60,110 nucleotides of DNA from Chloroflexota bacterium. GTDB taxonomy: Bacteria; Chloroflexota; Anaerolineae; Promineifilales; Promineifilaceae. The position numbers and the translations under genes were made by a program. Positions 1 through 7,513 of the stretch are shown in pieces. The notes below the pieces were generated by a model. The model made no database searches and had not been told where the DNA came from. It saw nothing but the letters and a program-made list of their open reading frames with translations. Position 1 is the stretch's first letter. Each line of letters starts with the position of its first letter. The DNA is taken from assembly GCA_014584575.1 (NCBI GenBank), contig JACTMP010000025.1:1-60110 (forward strand). The letters are read 5' to 3'.

Positions 1-318
1 GCGGAAGCGTTCGGCCATGCGTTCGGTCAATGGGAAGACGGTGGAGCTACCGGCGGTGATGATGTCACCGGTGACGGCCAATGGGTCAACTTCGGGCAGC
101 ATCATCACCTGAACCTGCTCGGTGACGGTTTCTACGATGGTCTCGACGGTTGTTTCCGTGACCGTTTCGACGACAGTTTCCACCACAGTTTCCACCCGTG
201 TGACTTCCAGCGTCACCGTTTCGGTGATCACCTGTGGCTCGGCGCTGCCGCTGCCGGAACAGGCTGCCAAAGCGGCGGCAGCAATCAACAATACAAAAAT
301 GAAAAGTTTGTTACGCAT
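1..318 (-). CDS. pstS: PstS-like phosphate-binding lipoprotein, N-terminal part (runs off left edge)
   Basis: Only the first ~106 codons are in the window. The translation starts MRNKLFIFVLL, followed by a hydrophobic stretch and the lipobox LAAC, so it should be a lipid-anchored extracytoplasmic protein. A linker of iterated Val-Glu-Thr (VETVVETVVETVTET) separates the anchor from a segment with GSSTVFPLTERMAERF, the N-terminal signature of PstS phosphate-binding proteins. An AGGAG lies 7 nt before the ATG at 318; an ATG one codon earlier (321) is also possible. It is divergent from a second PstS gene at 625, and the GTTAA array between them could serve both. The C-terminal phosphate-binding residues are outside the window. 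Confidence 0.8.
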   Translation of the reverse strand, partial: MRNKLFIFVLLIAAAALAACSGSGSAEPQVITETVTLEVTRVETVVETVVETVTETTVETIVETVTEQVQVMMLPEVDPLAVTGDIITAGSSTVFPLTERMAERFR

Positions 319-361
319 CATTCTTCTCCTGCGTGAATTGGGATTTGGGCAAAAGGCAATA

Positions 362-397
362 TAGACCCCAAGGGTTTCCCGAAACCCTGAGGGTCTA
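362..397. repeat. Intergenic hairpin TAGACCC...GGGTCTA
   Basis: Outer arms TAGACCC (362-368) and GGGTCTA (391-397) enclose inner arms AGGGTTTC (371-378) and GAAACCCT (381-388), separated by a 2-nt internal mismatch on each side. It lies about 40 bp upstream of the left pstS start. It could be a leader hairpin of that gene or a dispersed palindrome of the class seen at 1606-1639. Confidence 0.6.
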
Positions 398-471
398 CGG
401 CACACTCTTTCGCCTTTTAAGATACTGCCTGGGAGTGTATCCCCGGTCAGTTAAGATTTTGCGACTGATTG

Positions 472-560
472 GTTAACATCTGGCTATGGCTTTGTTAAGG
501 CAGGTTATCAGATTGTTAACAACTTGTTAACAATTCCGGTCTGTTAACTTCTTGTTAAAG
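472..560. promoter_or_regulatory. Pho-box-like array of GTTAA repeats with 11-bp period
   Basis: GTTAA-type words begin at 472, 494, 504 (GTTAT), 515, 526, 543 and 554. Steps of 22, 10, 11, 11, 17 and 11 bp place most of them on one helical face. The core resembles TTAACA, the PhoP-box hexamer of Bacillus, which is also repeated at about 11 bp. The array sits 65 bp upstream of the second pstS and between divergent pstS genes, with phoB-phoR in the same window. Binding by the local PhoB (6752-7480) is an inference. The rest of the 322-624 gap holds only the hairpin at 362-397. Confidence 0.65.
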
Positions 561-624
561 TGGATAGAATTCAGCCCCGGAAAAACCGACACCCAACGGG
601 AAGAGATGGTTTGGGAAGAGATGG

Positions 625-1596
625 ATGGAAAAAAAATACAATCCAATACAGTCAAACGCACATTGGCAAACGCCAGCCCACCTTGAAAACCCAACCCGGC
701 AAGCAGTCAAAATCATACTCATTTTGCTGCTTGCTTTTTTGTCGTTAGGGGGGTGCAACGGCCGTACTCCCTCTTCTACCACCGGCAATACCACCGCCGC
801 CCCCAGCCGCTCCATTCAAAACAAAGGCTCAGACACCATGGTCAATATCGCCCTGGCCTGGGCCGAGGCGTACCGGGAGGTAGACCCCTCGGTCAGCATT
901 GCCGTCACCGGCGGCGGTTCCGGTACCGGCATTGCGGCGCTGATCAACGGCACGGTGGACATGGCTAACGCCTCCCGTGACATGAAAGAGTCAGAATTTG
1001 AAGAGGCGCGGGCTAACGGCATTGAACCGGTAGAGCATGTGGTCGCCATTGACGCCCTGGCGGTGATCCTGCACCCGGATAACCCGGTGAGTGAACTCAC
1101 CATCCCCCAACTGGCGGACATTTACACCGGGCGGATTACCAACTGGCAGCAGGTGGGCGGCCACGATGCGCCCATCATTCTGCTCTCGCGGGAGACCAAT
1201 TCCGGCACTCACGTCTATTTTCTGGAAGAAGTGGTGCGGCAGGGCGACAGCAATAACAAGGACATTTTTGCGCCGCAGACCATGCTCATGCCTTCTTCGG
1301 TGGGCATAACCAGTGAACTGCGCCGCAACCCCAACGCCATTGGTTATGACGGCCTGGGTTACGTGGACCCGGCCCACGAAAAGATCGTGGCGGTGGCCGA
1401 AGATGAAAATAGCCCCTTTGTTTACCCCACGCTGGAGGCGGCGGCTACCGGCGAATATCCGCTGGCCCGCGACCTGTACATCTACACGGCCGGTGAACCG
1501 CAGGGGGTCATTGCTGAATATCTGCGCTGGATTTTGGGGCCGGCCGGGCAGCAAATTGTGGCGAATCTGGGGTTTGTGCCTTTGCCTGGCGATTGA
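625..1596 (+). CDS. pstS: Phosphate ABC transporter substrate-binding lipoprotein PstS (second copy)
   Basis: 323 residues. A polar leader of about 27 residues precedes the hydrophobic segment VKIILILLLAFLSLGGC, whose LGGC is a lipobox, so the mature protein should be a lipoprotein that binds phosphate outside the membrane. PstS motifs are present: NKGSDTM near residue 66, GGGSGTG near 94 and RETNSGTH near 190. They supply main-chain and Ser/Thr contacts to phosphate in this family. The ATG at 625 has a GGAAGAG just upstream; the long n-region is unusual, and an internal non-ATG start cannot be excluded. It is first in the pstS-C-A-B-B cluster and lies downstream of the GTTAA array. Confidence 0.88.
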   Translation: MEKKYNPIQSNAHWQTPAHLENPTRQAVKIILILLLAFLSLGGCNGRTPSSTTGNTTAAPSRSIQNKGSDTMVNIALAWAEAYREVDPSVSIAVTGGGSGTGIAALINGTVDMANASRDMKESEFEEARANGIEPVEHVVAIDALAVILHPDNPVSELTIPQLADIYTGRITNWQQVGGHDAPIILLSRETNSGTHVYFLEEVVRQGDSNNKDIFAPQTMLMPSSVGITSELRRNPNAIGYDGLGYVDPAHEKIVAVAEDENSPFVYPTLEAAATGEYPLARDLYIYTAGEPQGVIAEYLRWILGPAGQQIVANLGFVPLPGD

Positions 1597-1605
1597 TGAC
1601 TGTTT

Positions 1606-1639
1606 AGACCTGACAGGTTTTGTCAAACCTGTCAGGTCT
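1606..1639. repeat. Perfect 15-bp hairpin between pstS and pstC
   Basis: AGACCTGACAGGTTT (1606-1620) and its exact complement (1625-1639) flank a TGTC loop, only 9 bp after the pstS stop and 12 bp before pstC. There is no T-run after it. Rather than a terminator it may be a 3' stabiliser that keeps pstS mRNA more abundant than the permease message, as known for periplasmic-binding-protein operons, or a dispersed palindromic repeat. Confidence 0.75.
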
Positions 1640-1651
1640 CCAGAAGGAAAC

Positions 1652-2599
1652 ATGGCAACTTACGAAGAGATCGAACGAACACGCGAGCAGACGGCCCGGC
1701 AGCAGACACAACGTCGGCGCAACGGCCGTGAACTGGTGATTGAAGGCCTGATCCTCATCGCCGGGGTGTCGGTGATTATCATTATCACCCTCATCTTTTT
1801 ATTCTTGTTGAAAGAAGGGCTGCCCGCTTTTACATCGCAGCCCATCAGCACGTTTTGGGGCCGCCGCTGGTATCCCGTTGAGGAAATGTACGGGTTGCTG
1901 CCGCTGTTGGTGGGGTCGCTGTTGGTGACGTTGGGGGCGGTGGTGATTGCCGTGCCATTAGGGTTGACAACGGCCGTGTACCTGGGTGAGTTTGCGCCCG
2001 ACTGGCTGCGCGAAATCCTCAAGCCGCTGATTGAAGTGCTGGCCGGCATTCCCTCCATCGTCCTCGGCTTTTTAGGTTGGGTGGCGCTGGCCCCCCTCAT
2101 TCAGAATATGGGCGCGCCCACCGGCCTCACCGCCTTCACCGGCTCACTCATCCTGGCCTACATGGCCCTGCCCACCATCATCAGCATTACTGAAGATGCG
2201 CTGTATGCCGTGCCCAAAGAGTACCGCGATGGCTCGCTGGCGATTGGGGCGACCCACTGGCAGACGGTGTGGCGGGTGGTGTTGCCCGCCGCCCGCTCCG
2301 GCATTGTCATCGCCATTATGTTGGGCGTGGGGCGGGCCATTGGCGAGACGATGGCGGTGATGCTGGTGACGGGCAATGCGGCCAATATCCCGGAACTGGG
2401 GCCGGGTATGATGTTTCAACCCATTCGCACGATGACGGCGACGATTGCCGCGGAAATGGGCGAGGTGGCCCAGGGCAGCACCCATTACAGCGTTTTGTTT
2501 GCCATCGGCATTGTGCTGTTCATCATTACCTTCCTGGTGAATACGTTGGCGACGCGGCTGGTGGGCGGCCGGCCGCAGCAGCGCGGAGCGCAGTTATGA
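1652..2599 (+). CDS. pstC: Phosphate ABC transporter permease PstC
   Basis: 315 residues from the ATG at 1652, which is preceded by AGAAGGAAAC; the open frame extends further upstream but only through pstS. A cytoplasmic N-terminus rich in Glu, Arg and Gln precedes about six membrane segments. The coupling-helix (EAA) region reads YRDGSLAIGATHWQTVWRVVLP, and GRAIGETMAVMLVTGN is the PstC/PstA hallmark. It forms the membrane channel with PstA. The stop overlaps the pstA start (ATGA), so the two are probably translationally coupled. Confidence 0.93.
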   Translation: MATYEEIERTREQTARQQTQRRRNGRELVIEGLILIAGVSVIIIITLIFLFLLKEGLPAFTSQPISTFWGRRWYPVEEMYGLLPLLVGSLLVTLGAVVIAVPLGLTTAVYLGEFAPDWLREILKPLIEVLAGIPSIVLGFLGWVALAPLIQNMGAPTGLTAFTGSLILAYMALPTIISITEDALYAVPKEYRDGSLAIGATHWQTVWRVVLPAARSGIVIAIMLGVGRAIGETMAVMLVTGNAANIPELGPGMMFQPIRTMTATIAAEMGEVAQGSTHYSVLFAIGIVLFIITFLVNTLATRLVGGRPQQRGAQL

Positions 2600-3444
2600 T
2601 GAGTCGCCAACAGTCGCAAAAAGTAGCAACGATTGTGATTACGACGGTGGCGACGCTGGTGGTTATTCCGGTGCTGCTCATCATCTTGACCATTTTTTAC
2701 AATGGTATGTCGGCCCTTAGTTGGGAATTTCTGACGCAGCCACCGCGTAATGGCATGACAGAGGGGGGCATTATGCCCGCCATTTTGGGCACGATCCTGT
2801 TGACGTTGGGCACGGCCGTAGCCGCCATCCCCCTCGGCATTGGCGCCGCCATCTACCTGGCCGAATACGCCGGCGACACCATCCTCACCCGCACCATTCG
2901 CCTGGCCATTGTCAACCTGGCGGGCATTCCCTCCATCGTCTATGGCCTGTTTGGATTGGGCATGTTTGTCCTCTTTTTCCAGTTTGGCACCTCCATCCTG
3001 GCCGGGTCGCTGACGTTGGGGTTGATGACGCTGCCCATTGTCATCAGCACCGCCGAAGAGTCCATCCTCTCTGTGCCCCAGGCGTTCCGCACCGTCAGTT
3101 ACAGCGTGGGCGCCACCCGCTGGCAGACCATTCGCCACCAGGTGTTGCCCCATGCTATGCCGGGCATTATCACCGGCATCATCCTGGGCCTCAGCCGGGC
3201 TATTGGCGAGACCGCGCCGATTTTGTTCACCGTCGCCGCGTTTTATCTGCCGGATTTGCCCAATTCGGTTTTTGACCAGACGATGGCGCTGCCCTATCAT
3301 CTCTACGTTATCTCTACCCAGGTACCGGGTATGCCGCTGACGGTTCAATACGGTACGGCGCTGGTGCTGCTGCTGTTTACGCTCTCGCTCACCTTTGTGG
3401 CCACGATGATCCGCAGCACCATGCGGCGGCGGCGGGAGTGGTGA
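2596..3444 (+). CDS. pstA: Phosphate ABC transporter permease PstA
   Basis: 282 residues from the ATG at 2596, which shares its bases with the pstC TGA (a second ATG follows at 2599). It has a hydrophobic N-terminal helix followed by the NGMSALSWEFLTQPP loop typical of PstA. The permease core includes GIPSIVYGLFGL and the EAA-type loop AFRTVSYSVGATRWQTIRHQVLP, and GLSRAIGETAPILFTVAA is the family signature. The C-terminus is short and Arg-rich. It partners PstC and docks on the PstB ATPases encoded next. Confidence 0.93.
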   Translation: MMSRQQSQKVATIVITTVATLVVIPVLLIILTIFYNGMSALSWEFLTQPPRNGMTEGGIMPAILGTILLTLGTAVAAIPLGIGAAIYLAEYAGDTILTRTIRLAIVNLAGIPSIVYGLFGLGMFVLFFQFGTSILAGSLTLGLMTLPIVISTAEESILSVPQAFRTVSYSVGATRWQTIRHQVLPHAMPGIITGIILGLSRAIGETAPILFTVAAFYLPDLPNSVFDQTMALPYHLYVISTQVPGMPLTVQYGTALVLLLFTLSLTFVATMIRSTMRRRREW

Positions 3445-3456
3445 TCGGTAATCGCT

Positions 3457-3562
3457 TCGTTCCGACGGTCTCCGGCGGAATGATGTCCGTGACGCTCTGC
3501 GTCACCTGCCTGGGACGCGGAGCGTCCTGGCGGGCGTTCCACGCGGAGCGTGGGAACGAGTA
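3457..3562. repeat. GC-rich repeat with two nested hairpins between pstA and the first pstB
   Basis: ACGCTCTGCGTC (3492-3503) pairs with GACGCGGAGCGT (3514-3525), and GTTCCACGC (3536-3544) pairs with GCGTGGGAAC (3548-3557). TCGTTCC at 3457 and GGGAACGA at the right end can close an outer stem. Words such as GTTCCACGCGGAGCGTGG are typical of dispersed palindromes in bacterial genomes. It interrupts the operon and could modulate expression of the ATPases. Confidence 0.6.
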
Positions 3563-3573
3563 AAGAAGATTTT

Positions 3574-4332
3574 ATGACGCCGAAGTTATCAATACAGAAC
3601 GTCTCTTATGATTATGGTGATGGGGCGACGGCGCTGCGGAATATCAGCCTGGACATTATGCCCCACGAGTTGTTTGTGTTGTTTGGGCCGTCGCGCAGCG
3701 GCAAGTCTACGCTGCTGCGGCTGTTGAACCGGTTGTCCGATTTGCAGCCGGGGGGGGAGATGCACGGCCGTGTCCTTTTCGACGGGCAGGATATTTTTGC
3801 GCGAGGTACGGACGTATTCGACTTGCGGCGGCGCATTGGCATGGTCTTTGCCACCCCCACACCGCTGCCCGGCAGTATTTACGAAAATCTGACCTATGGC
3901 CTGAAAATGGCCGGTATCAAGAAACGCAATGTGCTGGATGAACGGGTGGAACGCTCTTTACAGCAGGCGGCGCTATGGGAAGAGGTGAAAGAGCGCCTGG
4001 GCGACTCTGCCTTTGCCCTCTCCGGCGGCCAAAAACAACGCCTTTGTCTGGCGCGCAGCCTGGCGCTGGAGCCGGAGATCGTGCTGCTGGATAACCCCAC
4101 CTCCGGTCTGGACCCCATTTCCACCTCCATCGTCGAAGAGTCGCTGTTTGAACTGCGGCAGCAATACACCATCCTCATGGTGCCCCACAGTATGCAGCAG
4201 GCGGCGCGGGTGGCCGACCGGGCCGCTTTTATACTCGATGGCGAAGTGGTGGAGATTGGCCCGCAGCGTGAACTATTCGTCTACCCCAAAGACAAACGCA
4301 CCGAAGATTATGTGACGGGGCGATTTGGGTAA
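3574..4332 (+). CDS. pstB: PstB-like ABC ATPase with degenerate Q-loop and Walker B (first copy)
   Basis: 252 residues from the ATG at 3574 (AAGAAG upstream; an in-frame ATG/GTG region from 3550 reads through repeat sequence). It has a PstB layout, but key residues differ. The Walker A is GPSRSGKST (38-46; PstB normally has GCGKST). The Q-loop Gln is Ala93 (VFATPTPLP). The Walker B ends LLDNP, so the catalytic Glu is Asn174. The signature LSGGQ (149-153) and switch His205 are intact. On its own it should hydrolyse ATP poorly. The next gene has the opposite pattern, suggesting an asymmetric heterodimer. Confidence 0.88.
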   Translation: MTPKLSIQNVSYDYGDGATALRNISLDIMPHELFVLFGPSRSGKSTLLRLLNRLSDLQPGGEMHGRVLFDGQDIFARGTDVFDLRRRIGMVFATPTPLPGSIYENLTYGLKMAGIKKRNVLDERVERSLQQAALWEEVKERLGDSAFALSGGQKQRLCLARSLALEPEIVLLDNPTSGLDPISTSIVEESLFELRQQYTILMVPHSMQQAARVADRAAFILDGEVVEIGPQRELFVYPKDKRTEDYVTGRFG

Positions 4333-4340
4333 ATGGGGAT

Positions 4341-4474
4341 AAGAGATTGGAGATTAGAGATTGGAGATTGGGTAATCTCTAGGGCGTGTTGACATTTCCT
4401 CTGGTACGGTGAATTGCGCCTACCTCTGGAAATGTCAACAGAACCTAATCTCCAGTCTCCAATCTCCAATCTCG
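4341..4474. repeat. Word-repeat hairpin (GAGATTGG units) split by an inverted-repeat insert
   Basis: Iterated AGAGATTGGAGATT units at 4341-4380 face complementary CTCCAATCTCCAATCTC units at 4445-4473. A separate element (4387-4440) sits between the arms, as if inserted in the loop. The structure fills the gap between the two pstB genes; an RNA hairpin here would separate their translation. Confidence 0.65.
4387..4440. mobile_element. Possible small non-autonomous inverted-repeat element
   Basis: TGTTGACATTTCC (4387-4399) and GGAAATGTCAACA (4428-4440) are perfect 13-bp inverted repeats around 28 bp of unrelated DNA. At 54 bp it is too small to encode anything. It may be a MITE remnant or simply a second hairpin. 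No target duplication is obvious. Confidence 0.4.
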
Positions 4475-4480
4475 GAACCT

Positions 4481-5239
4481 ATGGACAACAAACTTCAAAT
4501 CCAAAACTTTAGCTTCTATTACGGCAGCTTTCAGGCGCTTATTAACCTGAACCTGCCCATTCGCCGCAATCAGATTACGGCGCTGATCGGACCATCGGGT
4601 TGTGGCAAGTCTACCTTTTTGCGGGCGCTGAACCGGATGAATGACACCATCAAGGGGGCGCGCGCCGAGGGGGATGTGCTGCTGGATGGCAAAAATATCT
4701 ATGACCCGGATGTGGACGTGGTGCAGTTGCGCCAGCGGGTGGGCATGGTATTCCAACGGCCGAACCCGTTCCCGCAATCCATTTACAACAATGTGGCTTA
4801 TGGGCCGCGGGTGTTGGGGTTGGCCGGGCGCAACGGCCGTCTGGATGAGATCGTGGAGCAAAGTTTACGTGACGCGGCGCTGTGGGAGGATGTGAAAGAC
4901 CGGCTGGAATCCCCCGCCCAGGCGCTCAATCCGGGGCAGCAGCAGCGGCTGTGCATCGCCCGCACCATTGCCGTGAAGCCGGAAGTGGTGTTGATGGACG
5001 AACCCTGTTCGGCGCTAGACCCGGTAGCGACGCTGAAAATTGAAGAACTGATGCAGCAGTTGGCGGCCGATTACACGATTGTTATTGTCACCCACAGCAT
5101 GGAGCAGGCGGCGCGGGCTTCCCACTGGACGGGATTCTTCTGGCTGGGGGAACTGGTGGAATACGGCCGTACCAATGCCCTCTTCACCAACCCTGAAAAA
5201 GAACTCACCGAGGCGTATATTACGGGGCGGCAAGGGTAA
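4481..5239 (+). CDS. pstB: PstB-like ABC ATPase with canonical ATP site but degenerate signature (second copy)
   Basis: 252 residues from the ATG at 4481; the frame is open back to 4409 only through repeat DNA. Walker A is GPSGCGKST (37-45), the Q-loop Gln92 is present (VFQRPNPFP), Walker B with catalytic Glu174 reads LMDEP, and the switch His is 205. However, the signature LSGGQ is replaced by LNPGQ (149-153). It is the same length as the first PstB and is complementary to it in which motifs are kept. It energises phosphate import with PstC/PstA. No phoU follows; the gene ends at a hairpin shared with phoR. Confidence 0.9.
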   Translation: MDNKLQIQNFSFYYGSFQALINLNLPIRRNQITALIGPSGCGKSTFLRALNRMNDTIKGARAEGDVLLDGKNIYDPDVDVVQLRQRVGMVFQRPNPFPQSIYNNVAYGPRVLGLAGRNGRLDEIVEQSLRDAALWEDVKDRLESPAQALNPGQQQRLCIARTIAVKPEVVLMDEPCSALDPVATLKIEELMQQLAADYTIVIVTHSMEQAARASHWTGFFWLGELVEYGRTNALFTNPEKELTEAYITGRQG

Positions 5240-5287
5240 TCGGTAAACGGTAATCGGTAAACCGTTCACCGATTACCGTTTACCGAT
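5239..5287. terminator. Perfect 20-bp word-repeat hairpin between convergent pstB and phoR
   Basis: ATCGGTAAACGGTAATCGGT (5239-5258) is exactly complementary to 5268-5287, with a 9-nt loop. The hairpin fits the gap between the convergent genes exactly, touching the pstB TAA and the phoR TGA. It is likely to act in both directions. No long T-run is present, so it may terminate inefficiently or protect 3' ends instead. Confidence 0.65.
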
Positions 5288-6675
5288 CACCGGGAAACAG
5301 GCAGTGTAAAGTAAAACGTACTCCCCTTCCCCTCGCGGCTGGTAACGCCGATACGGCCGTGATGGGCCTGCACGATGTGGCGGGAAATGGCTAAACCCAG
5401 GCCGGTGCCACCGCCGTTGCGGGTGCGCGCCCGGTCAGATTTGTAAAAGCGCTCAAAAATACGCGGCAAATCCTCTTCCACAATCCCCACCCCCGTATCG
5501 GTCACAGAAATTTGTAGTTCGTTGTTGTTGTCCGGGGCCAGGTTGGCTTGCACGGTGACACGGCCGTTGTCTGGCGTAAACTTCACCGCATTATGCAGCA
5601 AATTGGTAACAACCCGCTGCATCCGCTCCTCGTCGGCCAGCACCGGTGGCAGATTGGCGGGCACGTCCAGAATCATCTCAATGCTTTTGCGCTGTGCCTG
5701 CGGGCGCAATCGGTCCATGGGGCCGAGCAGGAGATTGGACACGGCCGTGACCTGAAACCGAAACGGCACCAGCCCCGACTCAATGCGCGACAGTTCCAGC
5801 AACTCCTCCACCATCTGCGTCAGCACATCCACTTCATTTTCGGCGCGTTGTAAGAAGTGCTGCGCTGCCGGGGGATCGTCCAGCGCCCCATCCTGCAACG
5901 TCTCCACCACCGCTTTCAGCGAGGCCAGCGGCGTGCGCAGTTCGTGAGAGATATTGCTGATGAAATCGCGGCGCACCGTTTGCAGCCGTTGAATTTGGGT
6001 CAGGTCATGCAAGATGACCAGGAAACGGCGGGCGCCTTCTTCTTCAAAGGGGATGACGGCCGTTTGCAAAAAAACACCCCGGCTCACCTCCACCATTTCC
6101 ACCTGCTCCTGCCGCGTCTGCTGCGCTTTTTGCCACAATTCAATCAGTTGGTGGTGGCGCACCACTTCGGCAAAGGAGCGGCCAATGGCCCGTTCCGTCA
6201 TTGGCTCCAGCAGCCGGGTCGCTGCCGGATTGAGCAGGCGCACCGTGCCGTTCTCGCCGGTAATCAGCACCCCGTCGGTCATGCTGTCCAGAATGGCCCC
6301 ATATTGCTGGTTTTCGGCTTGCAAAGCGTGGATTTGTTCCCGCAGCGCGGCCACCATGTTGCTGATGGCGCGGGTCATATCCCCTTCATCATCGCTGGTG
6401 TAACCGAGGATACGCGCCTCCAGGTCGCCGTGGGTGATGCGCTGGGCCACTTCGGTGATATGCCGGGTGTAGCGGTGGGCGGACCGTTCCAGTCGCAGCG
6501 CCAGGAGGTAAGCGCCAACGGCCGTAACCGCCATCGCCGCCAAGACATTCTGCCACACACAGCCGGCCCCACCCAGACAGACGGGCCGCGTCAACAATAT
6601 GCCCAAAATCAGCAAAACGAAGGCAAAAAAGAGAAAAAAAGGAATGGCGATGCGCCAGCGGATTTTGGAGAACAT
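5287..6675 (-). CDS. phoR: PhoR-type sensor histidine kinase
   Basis: 462 residues. Two N-terminal membrane segments flank a very short outside loop (RPVCLGGAGCVWQ). A HAMP-like helix pair (about 65-115) and a PAS domain (about 125-225) follow. The HisKA box is SNISHELRTPLASL, with the phospho-accepting His. The ATPase domain has the N-box NLLHNAVKFTP, G1 DTGVGI, the F-box FERFYKSD and G2 GGTGLGLAI. The lack of a sensory outer domain is typical of PhoR kinases that read Pst activity through the membrane. It is encoded just after phoB and next to the pst genes, which supports the PhoR assignment. Confidence 0.88.
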   Translation of the reverse strand: MFSKIRWRIAIPFFLFFAFVLLILGILLTRPVCLGGAGCVWQNVLAAMAVTAVGAYLLALRLERSAHRYTRHITEVAQRITHGDLEARILGYTSDDEGDMTRAISNMVAALREQIHALQAENQQYGAILDSMTDGVLITGENGTVRLLNPAATRLLEPMTERAIGRSFAEVVRHHQLIELWQKAQQTRQEQVEMVEVSRGVFLQTAVIPFEEEGARRFLVILHDLTQIQRLQTVRRDFISNISHELRTPLASLKAVVETLQDGALDDPPAAQHFLQRAENEVDVLTQMVEELLELSRIESGLVPFRFQVTAVSNLLLGPMDRLRPQAQRKSIEMILDVPANLPPVLADEERMQRVVTNLLHNAVKFTPDNGRVTVQANLAPDNNNELQISVTDTGVGIVEEDLPRIFERFYKSDRARTRNGGGTGLGLAISRHIVQAHHGRIGVTSREGKGSTFYFTLPVSR

Positions 6676-6678
6676 TTT

Positions 6679-6747
6679 CGGTTATCGGTAATCGGTTATC
6701 GGTAATCGGTCTTTGCACTGATTACCGATTACCGATTACCGATTACC
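6679..6747. repeat. Word-repeat hairpin of 7-bp units between phoB and phoR
   Basis: Alternating 7-bp words CGGTTAT and CGGTAAT (6679-6710) face four tandem GATTACC words (6719-6747) across a loop around CTTTGCACTG. It lies in the phoB-phoR intercistronic gap on the minus strand, so it may reduce read-through into phoR or stabilise phoB mRNA. Confidence 0.7.
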
Positions 6748-6751
6748 ATCA

Positions 6752-7480
6752 TTACCCGTCAAACCGGTAGCCAATGCCGCGCACGGTGACGATGCGGCGG
6801 GCGTTGGCCGGGTCGGCTTCGATCTTTTCGCGCAGCCAGCGCACATGCACATCTACGGTGCGGCTGTTGCCGTCATACGTCCAGCCCCACACCCGCTCCA
6901 GGATCAAATCACGCGAGAGGGCAATGCCCTGGTGCCGCGCCAGGAAGAGCAGCAGGTCATACTCCTTTGGCTTGAGGCGCACAATCTCCTGACCCAGGCG
7001 CACCTCGCGCCGGTTCTGGTCAATGACCAGTGTGTCGTAGGTGAGCAGGGCGTCTGGGCCGGTGGGCACGGCCGTAGCCATCCCCCCCGGCTCATTACTT
7101 AACTCTTCGCGGATCAATTCCACCCGCCGCAGCAGCGCCTTCACCCGCGCCAGCAGTTCGCGCATACTAAACGGCTTGGTCAGGTAATCATCCGCGCCCA
7201 TTTCCAGCCCCACCACCTTGTCCACTTCCTCTGATTTGGCGGTGAGCATGAGGATGGGGGTGCTGAACTCTTTGCGCAAAATGCGGCACACTTCAAACCC
7301 GTCCAACCCCGGCAGCATGACATCCAGAATCAGCATGTCCGGTTTTTGGGTGCGGGCCAGGGTGAGGGCGGTACGGCCGTTTTCCGTCGTCATCACCTCA
7401 TACCCCTGCCGCTGTAAGTTATACTCCAGCGTTTCCAGCAACGTCTTATCGTCTTCCACTACTAGAATCTTGTTACTCAT
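6752..7480 (-). CDS. phoB: PhoB/PhoP-type response regulator (OmpR family)
   Basis: 242 residues. The receiver domain (about 1-120) has acidic residues VEDD, the phosphorylated Asp in [13 protein letters not shown], and Lys in [10 protein letters not shown]. After a Gly/Thr-rich linker, a winged-helix DNA-binding domain (about 150-242) reads [15 protein letters not shown] and [15 protein letters not shown], ending GIGYRFDG. It is encoded immediately before phoR and is the candidate binder of the GTTAA array at 472-560. The start follows AACGAT; no strong Shine-Dalgarno is seen. Confidence 0.9.
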   Translation of the reverse strand: MSNKILVVEDDKTLLETLEYNLQRQGYEVMTTENGRTALTLARTQKPDMLILDVMLPGLDGFEVCRILRKEFSTPILMLTAKSEEVDKVVGLEMGADDYLTKPFSMRELLARVKALLRRVELIREELSNEPGGMATAVPTGPDALLTYDTLVIDQNRREVRLGQEIVRLKPKEYDLLLFLARHQGIALSRDLILERVWGWTYDGNSRTVDVHVRWLREKIEADPANARRIVTVRGIGYRFDG

Positions 7481-7513
7481 ATCGTTCGTTTGTAACGCTG
7501 AACGCCTTTCTCG

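Noticed and set aside
122..364. Plus-strand frame rich in Val-Ser-Thr (MTVSTMVSTVV...)
   Set aside because: It is the complement of the Val-Glu-Thr linker and lipobox of the minus-strand PstS, which has a ribosome site and signal peptide.
2485..3348. Long minus-strand frame opposite pstA
   Set aside because: No ribosome site or domain; pstA is unambiguous on the other strand.
5857..6705. Long plus-strand frame opposite phoR (282 codons)
   Set aside because: Composition is Gln/Arg/His-rich as in GC-rich shadows; the minus strand encodes a complete histidine kinase.
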